Origin: Massilia putida
Lineage (GTDB): Bacteria > Pseudomonadota > Gammaproteobacteria > Burkholderiales > Burkholderiaceae_D
Assembly: GCF_001941825.1 (NCBI RefSeq)
Contig: NZ_CP019038.1
Span: 682,001-746,000 of the forward strand
Direction: 5' to 3'
Length of the DNA: 64,000 nucleotides
How positions within the stretch are numbered: position 1 is the first letter of the stretch; each line of letters opens with the position of its first letter. Positions 16,240 through 25,073 of the stretch are shown piece after piece. The position numbers and the translations under genes were made by a program. The notes beneath the pieces were generated by a model. That model was not told the DNA's origin, did no database searches, and was given only the letters and a program-made list of their open reading frames with translations.

Positions 16240-18027
16240 ATGACAGCAGCCCTACCACGATCCCCCGCCTGGTCCACCCGCTACCTGCTGTTCATTGCCG
16301 GCATGGGCGGGCTGCTGTACGGGATCGACGTCGGCATCATCGCCGGCGCCCTGCCGTACCTGGAATCGACGGCCGCGCTGGCGTGGAAGCTGAATGCCCA
16401 GCAGCTGTCGTTCGTCGTGGCCGCCGTGCTGCTCGGCTCCGTGCTGTCGTCGCTGTTCGCCGGGCTGCTCGCCGACATCGTCGGGCGGCGCCCCGCAATG
16501 GTGATCTCGGGCGCCCTGTTCGTCGCCAGCATCCCGCTGATCGCGCTCGCCGACGGCTATGTCCCGCTGCTCGCCGGGCGCCTGCTGCAGGGCGTCAGCG
16601 GAGGCCTCATCGGCGTGATCGTGCCCCTGTACCTGGCCGAATGCCTGGACGCGCGCCGGCGCGGACGGGGCGCCGCCCTGTTCCAGCTGCTGCTGACGGT
16701 GGGCCTCGTCGCCGCCGCGCTGATCGGCCTCGTGCAGGCGCGCAGCGTGCAGACCGCGACCGATGCCGCTAGCGCCCTCCCGGAAGCGGCCCGCGCCGCC
16801 GCCGTCCTCGCGGCCAAGGACCGCGCATGGCGGGGCATCTTCTGGATGTGCCTCACGCCGGGCGTCGTCTTCACCCTGGGGTCCCTGCTGCTGGCGGAAT
16901 CGCCCCGCTGGCTCGCCCGGCGCGGCCGCCTCGACGCCGCGCGCGCCGTGCTGCTGCGCACCCGTAGCCCCGACGTCGCGGCGCGCGAACTGGACGAGAT
17001 TGCGCGGCCGCAGGCCGCCGCCGCCCGCGCGGCGGACCCGCTGCTGTCGCGCCGCTACGTGCTGCCGTTCCTGCTCGCCTGCCTGATCCTCGCGTGCAAC
17101 CAGGCCACGGGCATCAATTCCGTGCTGGCCTACGTCGTCAACATCCTGAACCGGGCGGGCCTGTCGGGCGCCAGCGCCAACCTGGCGGACGTGCTGCTGA
17201 AAGTGCTGAACGCCCTGATGACGATCGTCGCCGTACTGCTCGTCGACCGCAAGGGCCGCCGGTTCCTGCTGATGGTGGGCACCGCGGGCATCGTCGTCTC
17301 GCTGTTCGCGGTCGGCCTGCTGTTCCGCGCCAACGAAACCCAGCAGCGCGACGTGCTCGCGCAGGTGACGCAACGCGCGCACGACGACGGCCTGTCCGTA
17401 CGCCTCGATGCGCCCACCTTGCGCGCGCTCGGCGCCGATCCGGACGGTCCGCCGCAAGTGCTGACGGTCGCCTATGCGTACGGTCCGTTCACGAACGTGG
17501 CCAGCATACGCAGCGACGATCCCGCGCTGACGCCCCTGGTCGCGAACCGCGCCGACACCGTCCAGCCGGACAGCGTGATCGGCGCCGCGTTCCGCCGCGC
17601 GCACCTGAACCCGTTCCCCGATCCGGCCTCGGGCGCAGGCAGTCCGCTCGTCGTCGAGACGGCGCAGGTCGGACCGCTGCCGACGGCCAGCCACGGCTGG
17701 CTCGTGGCGCTGGCGATCTGCCTGTTCGTCGCCAGCTTCGCCGTCGGGCCGGGCGTGTGCGTGTGGCTCGCGTTGTCGGAACTGATGCCGACGCGCATAC
17801 GCTCGAACGGCATGAGCATCGCCCTGTTGATCAACCAGTTCGTGTCGACGTCGATCGCGGCCGTGTTCCTGCCGACGGTCGGCCGCCACGGCTATTCCAC
17901 GATCTTCTTCTTCGGCGCCGCCTGCACCGTCGTATACTTCCTCGCCTCGGCCTTCCTGCTGCCCGAGACGCGCGGCAAGACGCTGGAAGAGATCGAAGCG
18001 TTTTTTGCGCGGCCGGCGACGAAATGA
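16240..18027 (+). CDS. Sugar-porter MFS permease with large periplasmic loop, predicted GalNAc importer
   Basis: A 595-residue inner-membrane transporter with 12 predicted helices. Sugar-porter signatures are GMGGLLYGIDVGIIAGALPYL (TM1, about residues 21-41), VGRRPA (81-86), AESPRWLARRGR (219-230), VDRKGRR (335-341) and PETRGKTLEEIE (575-586). It is longer than the usual 450-500 residues because of about 120 extra residues (about 364-486) between TM9 and TM10, and a smaller insert after TM5 (about 168-197), both on the periplasmic side. Being last in the aga operon, with a good AAGGAG site, it probably imports free GalNAc for AgaK. Substrate is inferred. Confidence 0.85.
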   Translation: MTAALPRSPAWSTRYLLFIAGMGGLLYGIDVGIIAGALPYLESTAALAWKLNAQQLSFVVAAVLLGSVLSSLFAGLLADIVGRRPAMVISGALFVASIPLIALADGYVPLLAGRLLQGVSGGLIGVIVPLYLAECLDARRRGRGAALFQLLLTVGLVAAALIGLVQARSVQTATDAASALPEAARAAAVLAAKDRAWRGIFWMCLTPGVVFTLGSLLLAESPRWLARRGRLDAARAVLLRTRSPDVAARELDEIARPQAAAARAADPLLSRRYVLPFLLACLILACNQATGINSVLAYVVNILNRAGLSGASANLADVLLKVLNALMTIVAVLLVDRKGRRFLLMVGTAGIVVSLFAVGLLFRANETQQRDVLAQVTQRAHDDGLSVRLDAPTLRALGADPDGPPQVLTVAYAYGPFTNVASIRSDDPALTPLVANRADTVQPDSVIGAAFRRAHLNPFPDPASGAGSPLVVETAQVGPLPTASHGWLVALAICLFVASFAVGPGVCVWLALSELMPTRIRSNGMSIALLINQFVSTSIAAVFLPTVGRHGYSTIFFFGAACTVVYFLASAFLLPETRGKTLEEIEAFFARPATK

Positions 18028-18074
18028 ACCGGCGCCGGACCTGATCCGGCAGATTGGCCACGTCCCGCAAAACC

Positions 18075-18181
18075 GTCGTTCCCGGCACTGCCGGAAACGA
18101 CTTCCCGCGCGGGCGCGGCAGCCGATTTGCGCGCGTTATCGCAATACAAACACTGCTCGGGTTCCCGTCTGCGCGGGAACC
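18075..18181. repeat. REP-like palindromes between convergent genes (copy A)
   Basis: Two hairpins lie between the transporter and kinase stops. The first (18075-18101) pairs GTCGTTCCCGGC with GCCGGAAACGAC with one mismatch. The second (18160-18181) pairs GGTTCCCG with CGGGAACC around a 6-base loop. Similar TTCCCGCG/CGCGGGAA and CGGC-NNN-GCCG palindromes recur at 56.3 and 61.5 kb. They could also act as a bidirectional terminator. Confidence 0.6.
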
Positions 18182-18190
18182 ATGTAATGC

Positions 18191-20920
18191 CTATGAAGCG
18201 CCCGCCCGGCGCGCGATCTGCGCATCGAGCACCGCGAGGATGTCGGCTGCCATCACCGGCTTGACGAAATGCCGGTCGAAGCCGGCGGCCAGCGCACGGT
18301 CGCGGTCGTGCGCCTGGCCGTAGCCGCTGACCGCCACCAGCGGCACGTCCGCCATGCCCGGCAGCGCGCGCAGCCGGCGCGCCAGCTCGTGGCCGTCGAA
18401 TTCCGGCAGGCCGATGTCGAGCACGCACACGTCGGGCCGGTTGCCGGCCGCGTACGCGAGCGCCTTGCCCGGGCTGTGCCAGACCGTGGCGCGGTGGCCG
18501 ACCGCCTCGATGTACATGGCGAGGATCTGGGCCGCGTCGACATTGTCGTCCACGATCAGCACGTCCAGCGCCTCCGCCGGCGCCGCTGTCCCCGTCGCCA
18601 CCGGCTCGTCGAGTCCCTCGTCGCCCACGCTGCGCAGGCGCGGCAACACGACGGTGAAGCGGCTGCCCAGTCCCGGGCCGCCGCTGTGCGCCGCTACACT
18701 GCCGTCGTGCAGTTCCACGAGGCTCTTCACGAGCGCGAGCCCGATCCCCAGGCCGCCCTGCGACCGGTCGGCGCTGCGCTCGGCCTGCGAAAACAGGTCG
18801 AACGCGCGCGCCGCCAGGTCTTGTGTCATGCCGATGCCGTTGTCCACCACGTCGACGACCGCGCTGTCCGGCTCCAGGCGGACATGCAGGTCGATGCGTC
18901 CGCCGTCCGCCGTATATTTGGCCGCGTTGCCGAGGATGTTGGCGAACACCTGCACGAGCCGCTTGCGGTCGCCCTCCACCTGCGCGTCGTCGGACGGCAG
19001 GTGCAGTTCCAGATGGTGGTTCTTCGCCTTGACCTGCGGCCGCACCTGTTCGACGGCTTCGACGATCACCCCCGCCAGCGCGACGGATGTGCGCTCCAGG
19101 GTGATCAGGCCGCGCGTGACGCGCGAGACGTCGAGCAAGTCGTCGATCAGCCCCGTCATGTGGCGCGCCTGGCGGCCGATGATCGTCGTCACCTGGCGCA
19201 CCCGGTCCTCGTCCGGCCGGCCGACCTTGAGGAAATCGGCGGCCGCCGTGATCGGCGCGAGCGGATTGCGCAGCTCGTGCGCCAGCATCGCCAGGAATTC
19301 GTCCTTGCGCCGGTCGGCCTCGTGCAGCACGCGCTGCGCTTCCTTGATCGGCGTGACGTCGACCATCACGGCAAGGCCCTCCGTGGGCGGGTCGTCCAGC
19401 GTGACGGCGCCGATCTGGACGCTCACGCGGCTGCCGTCCTTGCGGAAGTATTCCTTGACGAGGTTTTCCATGCGCCCCGTCGTGCGCAGCCGATCCATCG
19501 CGCCGGCCGTGGCGCCCGCCCACTCGGGCGGCGTCATCGTGCTCGAACGGAGGCCGTCGCGCTCGAATTCCTCGCGGGTATAGCCGAGCATGTCGAGGAA
19601 GGCCTGGTTGGCGTCGATGACGGAGCCGTCCATGCGGTAGCGCACGATGCCGACGACGTTCGACTCGGCCAGGCGCACGAACCGCGTCTCGCTCGCGCGC
19701 AGCGCTTCCTCGGCGCGCTTCTGGCGGCTGATGTCGAGGACGACGCCCGGCAGCCACGCGGGACGGCCCGCCGCATCGCGCGTCACCTTGCCGCGCGCGA
19801 GCACATGGCGCCACGCACCGTCCGCGCCGCGCACGCGGTAGGTGCACTCGAAGCCGCTGCAGGCGCCGATGGCTTCGGCGATGCAGCAGCGGGCACGCGC
19901 GATGTCGTCCGGGTGCACGGCCGCGAGGAAGTCGGCCAGCGGCGCGCCGACCGCGGCGCCCGCGTCCACGCCGTAGATGTCGGCCAGGTTGCGGTCGGCG
20001 TACACGCGGTCGTGCTCGAGGTCATAGGTCCACGTACCGATGTCGGCCGCCGCGAGCGCCGCCGACAGCCGCATGCGCGCGTCCTGCAGGGCTTCCTCGT
20101 TGCGCTTTTGCTGGTGGATATCCGTGCATGTGCCCATCCAGCGCACGATGCGTCCGTGCGCGTCGCGCACCGGCAGCGCGCGTCCCAGCAGCCAGCGGTA
20201 CTCGCCGCTGTGGTGGCGCAGCCGGTATTCGATCTCGTACGGGATGCCGGTCTCCAGCGACGCCTGCCACGTCTCCCAGGTGCGCACGCGGTCGTCCGGA
20301 TGCAGCATCTCGCTCCAGCCCACGCCATCCGTTCCGCCCACGGCAACGCCGGTGAAGTCGTACCAGCGCTGGTTATAGTATTCGTGATAGCCGTCGGGCC
20401 GCGTCATCCATACCATCTGCGGCATGGCGTCGGTGAACACGCGGAAGGCGGCCTCGGTCGCGCGCTGCCGGGTCGTCTCGACGACCGCGCAGGAAAAGCC
20501 GTGGACGGCGCCCTCGAGATCGCGCAGCGGCGCGAACGACAGGTTGAGCCACGGCGGCGCATCCGGGTCGTCGGCCAGCGCGTGCGCCGGCAGCTCGACC
20601 TGGAACGCCGCGCCCGCCAGCACCCGCGCGACATGGGGCTGCAGTTCGGCCCACGCTTCCGGCCACTCGTGCAGGCTGGCGCCGAAAATCGACGGATGAC
20701 GTCCGCGCAGGACTGGAATCGACGCATCGTTGTACAGCATGCCCAACGCATCGCCCCAGGCCAGGAACGTCGGCGCGGCGGCGTCGAGCATGAAGCGCGC
20801 CGCATGGGCCAGCGCGGGCGGCCAGGCGGACGGCGCGCCCAGGGGTGAATCGGACCAGTCCCGCTCGCGCAGGCACTGCTCGGCGCCGGCCACGTGGGCG
20901 CCGCCGGAAAAGTCGTTCAT
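18191..20920 (-). CDS. Multi-PAS hybrid sensor histidine kinase with C-terminal receiver
   Basis: A 909-residue signalling protein without clear membrane helices. After an N-terminal PAS-like region (about 1-150) come three PAS/PAC modules (about 155-275, 285-400 and 410-530), then the HisKA dimerisation helix with phospho-acceptor in LAHELRNPLAP, the ATPase domain (NAAKYT, DNGIGM, GGLGIGLALVK) and a receiver domain (LIVDDN, phospho-Asp in VCVLDIGLPEFDG, SGYGQ and FVKPV). The intact receiver makes it a hybrid kinase that probably passes phosphate to an unlinked partner. No response regulator with an output domain is adjacent, and the signal is unknown. Confidence 0.88.
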   Translation of the reverse strand: MNDFSGGAHVAGAEQCLRERDWSDSPLGAPSAWPPALAHAARFMLDAAAPTFLAWGDALGMLYNDASIPVLRGRHPSIFGASLHEWPEAWAELQPHVARVLAGAAFQVELPAHALADDPDAPPWLNLSFAPLRDLEGAVHGFSCAVVETTRQRATEAAFRVFTDAMPQMVWMTRPDGYHEYYNQRWYDFTGVAVGGTDGVGWSEMLHPDDRVRTWETWQASLETGIPYEIEYRLRHHSGEYRWLLGRALPVRDAHGRIVRWMGTCTDIHQQKRNEEALQDARMRLSAALAAADIGTWTYDLEHDRVYADRNLADIYGVDAGAAVGAPLADFLAAVHPDDIARARCCIAEAIGACSGFECTYRVRGADGAWRHVLARGKVTRDAAGRPAWLPGVVLDISRQKRAEEALRASETRFVRLAESNVVGIVRYRMDGSVIDANQAFLDMLGYTREEFERDGLRSSTMTPPEWAGATAGAMDRLRTTGRMENLVKEYFRKDGSRVSVQIGAVTLDDPPTEGLAVMVDVTPIKEAQRVLHEADRRKDEFLAMLAHELRNPLAPITAAADFLKVGRPDEDRVRQVTTIIGRQARHMTGLIDDLLDVSRVTRGLITLERTSVALAGVIVEAVEQVRPQVKAKNHHLELHLPSDDAQVEGDRKRLVQVFANILGNAAKYTADGGRIDLHVRLEPDSAVVDVVDNGIGMTQDLAARAFDLFSQAERSADRSQGGLGIGLALVKSLVELHDGSVAAHSGGPGLGSRFTVVLPRLRSVGDEGLDEPVATGTAAPAEALDVLIVDDNVDAAQILAMYIEAVGHRATVWHSPGKALAYAAGNRPDVCVLDIGLPEFDGHELARRLRALPGMADVPLVAVSGYGQAHDRDRALAAGFDRHFVKPVMAADILAVLDAQIARRAGAS

Positions 20921-20969
20921 GATATCCAGTCAAGGGCGGGCGGAAAGCCGCATCCGCCATTCTAACGCG

Positions 20970-21510
20970 TCATACGACCATGGGCATGCCCGGCAGGAGT
21001 TTGTCGAGCGTGACGGGATAATCGCGCACGCGCACGCCGGTGGCGTTGTAGATCGCGTTCGCCACCGCCGCCGCCACGCCGCAGATGCCCAGCTCCCCGA
21101 CCCCTTTCGCCTTCATCGGCGACGACATCGGGTCGGTCTCCTCGAGGAAGATCACGTCCTGGTGCGGGATGTCGGCGTGGACGGGTCGTCGCCTTGTTGC
21201 GCAGCTGGGCCGACGCGCCCGCGAGCAGCGCGCGCGACAGCACAGCGTAGTTCCGCCGCACGCGCATGTCGGCCGCCAGGTCCGTGTTGCGCACGAGGGC
21301 GCCCACGCGCAGGCCGCCGTCAGGCAATGGTTCGATCTTGTCGAGGCCCAGGCCGTTGACATCGACGAGGTGGGCCGGCGTCTCGATCTCCAGCTTCATC
21401 AAGTCCAGCAGATTCGTGCCGCCGGCGATGAAGCGCGATCCCGGATGCTGGAGCGCGGCCGCCGCCGCTTCGGCCGGGGTACGGGCGCGCTGGTAGGTGA
21501 ACGCTTTCAT
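20970..21510 (-). pseudogene. Deletion scar: paoB (FAD subunit) 5' end joined to paoC (molybdenum subunit) 3' end
   Basis: The first about 108 codons from ATG 21510 encode a good FAD-binding subunit N-terminus ([21 protein letters not shown]). At about 21183-21186 homology stops and resumes, one frame away, as the last about 70 residues of the molybdopterin subunit ([38 protein letters not shown]), ending at 20970. In intact operons these points are some 2.5-3 kb apart, so most of paoB and paoC is missing. The two sequences share CC at the joint. Neither product can be functional. The start overlaps the paoA stop (ATGA), as in intact operons. Confidence 0.85.
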
Positions 21511-22175
21511 GCGTTCGCTCCTTTGCCGGCGGTACCGGCAACTTCCGTGATCGCGTCGATGATGTTGGAATAGGCCCCGCAGCGGCAAATGTTCCCGCTC
21601 ATGCGCTCGCGCAGCTCGGCCGCCGACGGCAGCGGCTGCGCGGTCAAGTCGCCGCTCACGTGGCTCGGGACGCCGCGCCGGATCTCGTCCAGCGCCGCGA
21701 CGGCCGAACAGGTCTGGCCCGGCGTGCAGTAGCCGCACTGGTAGCCGTCGTGCTTCGCGAATGCCGCCTGCAGCGGATGCAGCTTCTCCGGCGTACCGAG
21801 GCCTTCGATGGTCGTGATGTCGGCGCCTTCGTGCATGACGGCGAGGCTGAGGCAGGAATTGATGCGGCGGCCGTCGACGATCACCGTGCAGGCGCCGCAC
21901 TGGCCCTGGTCGCAGCCCTTCTTGGTGCCCGTCAGGCGCAGGTGCTCGCGCAGCATGTCGAGCAAGGTCGTGCGCGTGTCCAGGTCCATCTCGTAGCGCT
22001 GGCCGTTGACGCGCAGCGCCACGTTCGCCGTCACCGGCGCGGGCGTCGTCGCGGCCTGGCCGGTGTCGGGGCCCTGCGCGCAGGCCATCGGGGGCAGCGC
22101 CGCGGCCGTGGCGGTCAGCGCGCCGCCGATCAGCAGTTCGCGCCTGGTCTGGTTGATGTCGCTGGAGTCGATCAT
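21507..22175 (-). CDS. paoA: Periplasmic aldehyde oxidoreductase 2Fe-2S subunit, orphaned
   Basis: A 222-residue exported iron-sulfur protein. It has a Tat-type signal ([11 protein letters not shown] followed by an Ala-rich stretch), a plant-type 2Fe-2S domain ([12 protein letters not shown] and the following Cys at NSC) and a helical 2Fe-2S domain (CGYCTPG and CRCGAY). This is the small subunit of PaoABC/YagTSR-type aldehyde oxidoreductases. The start at ATG 22175 has an AGGAGG ribosome site; homology does not extend upstream. The gene itself looks intact, but its FAD and molybdenum partners immediately downstream are fused remnants, so it probably has no function now. Confidence 0.87.
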   Translation of the reverse strand: MIDSSDINQTRRELLIGGALTATAAALPPMACAQGPDTGQAATTPAPVTANVALRVNGQRYEMDLDTRTTLLDMLREHLRLTGTKKGCDQGQCGACTVIVDGRRINSCLSLAVMHEGADITTIEGLGTPEKLHPLQAAFAKHDGYQCGYCTPGQTCSAVAALDEIRRGVPSHVSGDLTAQPLPSAAELRERMSGNICRCGAYSNIIDAITEVAGTAGKGANA

Positions 22176-22401
22176 TGCGCTTCCTCCTGTGGGTCGACGT
22201 CGACGAGCGCTCCTCGTCGTCAGATTGCGCATATTAAAACTGTTTCGGCGCGGACCCGTGCACGGTACGCACGAGCGCGGGCCGCCACGAGTATCGCAAC
22301 ACGCTACCGTACGGCGCACGTCGCGCACCCGCCGCGGGACGGCATTGGCCCGGCGCGGCCCGGGGTGCATGATGGCGCCACATGTCAACCACGGAGCCAC
22401 C

Positions 22402-22797
22402 ATGAAACACCTGCTGCTTGCAACCCTGCTCGGCCTGGCCTGCGCCAGCGCCTCCGCCGCCGACGCGTCGGCCCCGTCGAAGGCCATCAGCGAAGCCACG
22501 GGCAGCGTCGTGCTCGGATCGATCGCGGTCGTCGGCGTGACCGGCAGCGTCGTCGTCGACAGCGTCAGCGCCGTCGGCGACGGCATCGACGTCGTGCTGG
22601 AGGGCGCCGGCCAGGCCAGCCGGGCGACCGTGCGCCTGTCGGGCGAGGCCGCGCGCGGCCTGTCCATCGGCGCCGGCACCGTGCTGCAGGTCGTCGCCAT
22701 GTCCGCCGGCCATGCGCTCGTCCTGTCGGGCAAGGTGATCGCCTTCATCCCGAACGAAATCGGCCAGGCGTTGCTGCACCATGCGCGCGCGTCCTGA
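22402..22797 (+). CDS. Small exported Ala/Val-rich protein of unknown function
   Basis: A 131-residue protein with a clean signal peptide (about 1-21, ACASASAADA). The mature part alternates short Ser/Gly/Val-rich stretches (VVLGSIAVVGVTGSVVVDSV) and ends with IPNEIGQALLHHARAS, suggesting a small periplasmic or membrane-attached protein. A GGAG ribosome site lies upstream of ATG 22402. Its end overlaps the DUF2145 gene by 17 bp, so the two form a pair. I do not recognise a family. Confidence 0.6.
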   Translation: MKHLLLATLLGLACASASAADASAPSKAISEATGSVVLGSIAVVGVTGSVVVDSVSAVGDGIDVVLEGAGQASRATVRLSGEAARGLSIGAGTVLQVVAMSAGHALVLSGKVIAFIPNEIGQALLHHARAS

Positions 22798-23569
22798 GCA
22801 CCTCGTCGCCGCGCTGGCCCTGGCCGCCGCGCTGCCCGCGCACGCGGGCCAGGGCTGCCGCGACGAGCCGCTGAGCGTGGACGAAGTGCGCCGGTCGATG
22901 GCGCTCGCCCAGCGTACGTACGCGGCCCTCGACGCGAGCGGCGCCGCCGTCGCCATCGTCGCGCGCGCCGGCCAGGACCTCAGCCGATACGGGCTGGACT
23001 ACTCGCACATGGGGATCGTGGTGCGCGACCACCCGGCCGGCCGCTGGACCGTCGTGCACGAACTGAACACGTGCGGCACGGCGGACTCCGACCTGTATAC
23101 GGACGGCGTCGGCGACTTCTTCCTCACGGATCTGTACCGCTACCGCGCCCAGGTCGTGATCCCCGGGCCGGACGTGCAGTCGCGCGTGGCCGCGCTGCTC
23201 GCAGGCCGCACCGCGCGCAGGCTGCACGAACCGCACTACAATATGCTGAGTTACGTGTATTCGACGCGCTACCAGAACTCGAACCAATGGGTGCTGGAGA
23301 CCCTGGCCGCTGCCAGCGCGCCGCCGGGCGCCGTCGAGACCCGGACGGAGGCCCAGTCGTGGCTGAGAAGCCAGGGCTACCGCGTGCCGACGGTGCAGAT
23401 CCCGGCCGTCGTGCGTCTCGGCGCGCGCATGTTCCGCGCCAACGTGGCGTTCGACGACCATCCGTTCGACCGGCGCATGGCCGGGCAGATCGATACCGTG
23501 TCGACGGAGGCCGTCGTCGATTTCGTGCGCGGGCCGGATGGGCGGGCGCGGGTGCTCGTCGTCGAATGA
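22781..23569 (+). CDS. DUF2145 family exported protein
   Basis: A 262-residue protein with a signal peptide (about 1-22). It matches DUF2145: after GCRDEPLSVDEVRR come LARAGQDLSRYGLDYSHMGIVV-type sequence (here VARAGQDLSRYGLDYSHMG), the segment VVHELNTCGTADSDLYTDG, and YQNSNQWVLETLA. The conserved His, Cys and Asn in these blocks suggest a hydrolase or peptidase-like fold, but no activity is established. It is translationally linked to the preceding small protein gene, and the amidohydrolase gene follows after 15 bp. Confidence 0.78.
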   Translation: MRARPEHLVAALALAAALPAHAGQGCRDEPLSVDEVRRSMALAQRTYAALDASGAAVAIVARAGQDLSRYGLDYSHMGIVVRDHPAGRWTVVHELNTCGTADSDLYTDGVGDFFLTDLYRYRAQVVIPGPDVQSRVAALLAGRTARRLHEPHYNMLSYVYSTRYQNSNQWVLETLAAASAPPGAVETRTEAQSWLRSQGYRVPTVQIPAVVRLGARMFRANVAFDDHPFDRRMAGQIDTVSTEAVVDFVRGPDGRARVLVVE

Positions 23570-23584
23570 AGGTAGTCCACCACC

Positions 23585-24982
23585 ATGGAGAATCGTCGCA
23601 TGTTTCAGTTCCGCCGCTTTCTTGCCGTCGTCGCCGTCGCCATCCACATCGCGGCCCCCGCACATGCCGAGGACAGCGGGCCATCGCCATCCGTCACCGC
23701 ATTCGTGCACGTCAATGTCGTGACGATGGACGACCAGGAGGTCTTGCGCGACCGGACCGTGCTCGTGCAGGACGGAACGATCGCGGCGATCGGCACGGCG
23801 CTCCCGGTGCCTGCCGGCGCCCGCGTCGTCGACGGCGGCGGCACCGCCTACCTGTCGCCCGGACTGGCCGACATGCACACGCATTCGACGACGAAGCAGG
23901 ACATGGCGGTGTACCTCGCGAACGGCGTGACGACGGTGCTCAACATGGGGGATGCCACGCAGGAGTTCGTCGCACAGATCCGGCCGGCGATCGAAAGCGG
24001 CCGCATCCCCGGTCCGCACGTGGTGGTGGCGTGGCGCGTCGACGGTACGCAGCGCTACGGAGGTCTGGTGCTGACGACACCCGACGACGCGCGGGCGCTG
24101 GTCCGCTTGGCGCAGACGAACGGCTATGCCTTCGTCAAGGTCTACAACGACCTGTCGAAGGACGTGTTCGAAGCGCTCATCGACGAAGGCCGGCGCCGGC
24201 ACGTGCCCGTGGTCGGCCATGGCGTCACCAGCGTCGGCATCCTGCGCCAGCTCGCGGACGGCCAGGTGCTGGTCGCGCATACCGAAGAGTTCCTGTATAC
24301 CGCCTTTTCGCAGGCGCCCGCGGCACACCCGAACCAGGCCCCTGCCGATGCCGAGATTCCGGCCATGGTCCGCAGCGTCCTCGCCACGCATGCCTACGTG
24401 ACGGCGGACCTGAATACGTACGCGACCATCGCCCGCCAGTGGGGGAAGCCGGCGGTCATCGACGCCTTTCTTGCGGCGCCGACGACGCGCTACCTGTCGC
24501 CGGACCGCCGGCTCGGTTGGCGCAACGACGATTACATCCGGCGCAAGGGCGAACTGGATACGCGCCTGGCCTTCCTGGCCCGCTTCACAAAGGCGCTGGC
24601 CGACGGCGGCGTACCGCTCGTCGTCGGCACGGATGCGCCGAGCATTCCCGGCCTCGCGCCGGGATTCTCGGTGCACGATGCGCTCGACCGGCTCGTCGCC
24701 GCGGGCTTGACGCGCCGGCAGGCATTGGCGGCAGCGACGCGCACGCCCGGCGAATTTTTTGCCAGGTATGTGCCCGGCACGCAGCCGGCCGGCGTGCTAC
24801 GGGCGGGCAACCGCGCCGACATGCTGCTCAGCAGCGGCAATCCGCTCGACGATCTGGCCACCTTGCGCAAGCCGCTCGGCGTCATGGTGTCGGGCCGGTG
24901 GTATGCGCGGCCGGAACTGGATGCGCTGCTCGCCAACGTTGCCGCGCAATACGACAGCGTCAGCGGCATGCCTGCCCGGTGA
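23585..24982 (+). CDS. Secreted metal-dependent amidohydrolase
   Basis: A 465-residue exported member of the amidohydrolase superfamily (imidazolonepropionase/prolidase-like branch). Metal ligands are visible: HTH in LADMHTHSTT, a possible carboxylated Lys in AFVKVYND, His in VVGHGV and LVAHTEE, and Asp in VVGTDAPSIPG. The signal peptide ends near APAHAED. Two starts are possible: ATG 23585, and ATG 23600, which has the better ribosome site (GGAG 9 bases upstream) and gives a more typical signal peptide. The substrate, perhaps a peptide or cyclic amide in the periplasm, is unknown. Confidence 0.8.
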   Translation: MENRRMFQFRRFLAVVAVAIHIAAPAHAEDSGPSPSVTAFVHVNVVTMDDQEVLRDRTVLVQDGTIAAIGTALPVPAGARVVDGGGTAYLSPGLADMHTHSTTKQDMAVYLANGVTTVLNMGDATQEFVAQIRPAIESGRIPGPHVVVAWRVDGTQRYGGLVLTTPDDARALVRLAQTNGYAFVKVYNDLSKDVFEALIDEGRRRHVPVVGHGVTSVGILRQLADGQVLVAHTEEFLYTAFSQAPAAHPNQAPADAEIPAMVRSVLATHAYVTADLNTYATIARQWGKPAVIDAFLAAPTTRYLSPDRRLGWRNDDYIRRKGELDTRLAFLARFTKALADGGVPLVVGTDAPSIPGLAPGFSVHDALDRLVAAGLTRRQALAAATRTPGEFFARYVPGTQPAGVLRAGNRADMLLSSGNPLDDLATLRKPLGVMVSGRWYARPELDALLANVAAQYDSVSGMPAR

Positions 24983-25073
24983 TCTGCCCGCACCTTGTGA
25001 CAAAGGTTGAATATTCGACCACGTATCGCCTGCTATCCTTGCTCACATCAAATGTTACATGCAAGGACTCGCC

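Noticed and set aside
18028..18190. tRNA or small RNA gene in the palindrome-rich gap
   Set aside because: Hairpins do not form a cloverleaf and match repeated elements elsewhere in the window.
18269..20848. An 859-codon frame opposite the hybrid histidine kinase
   Set aside because: Antisense shadow; the kinase frame contains PAS, HisKA, ATPase and receiver motifs in order.
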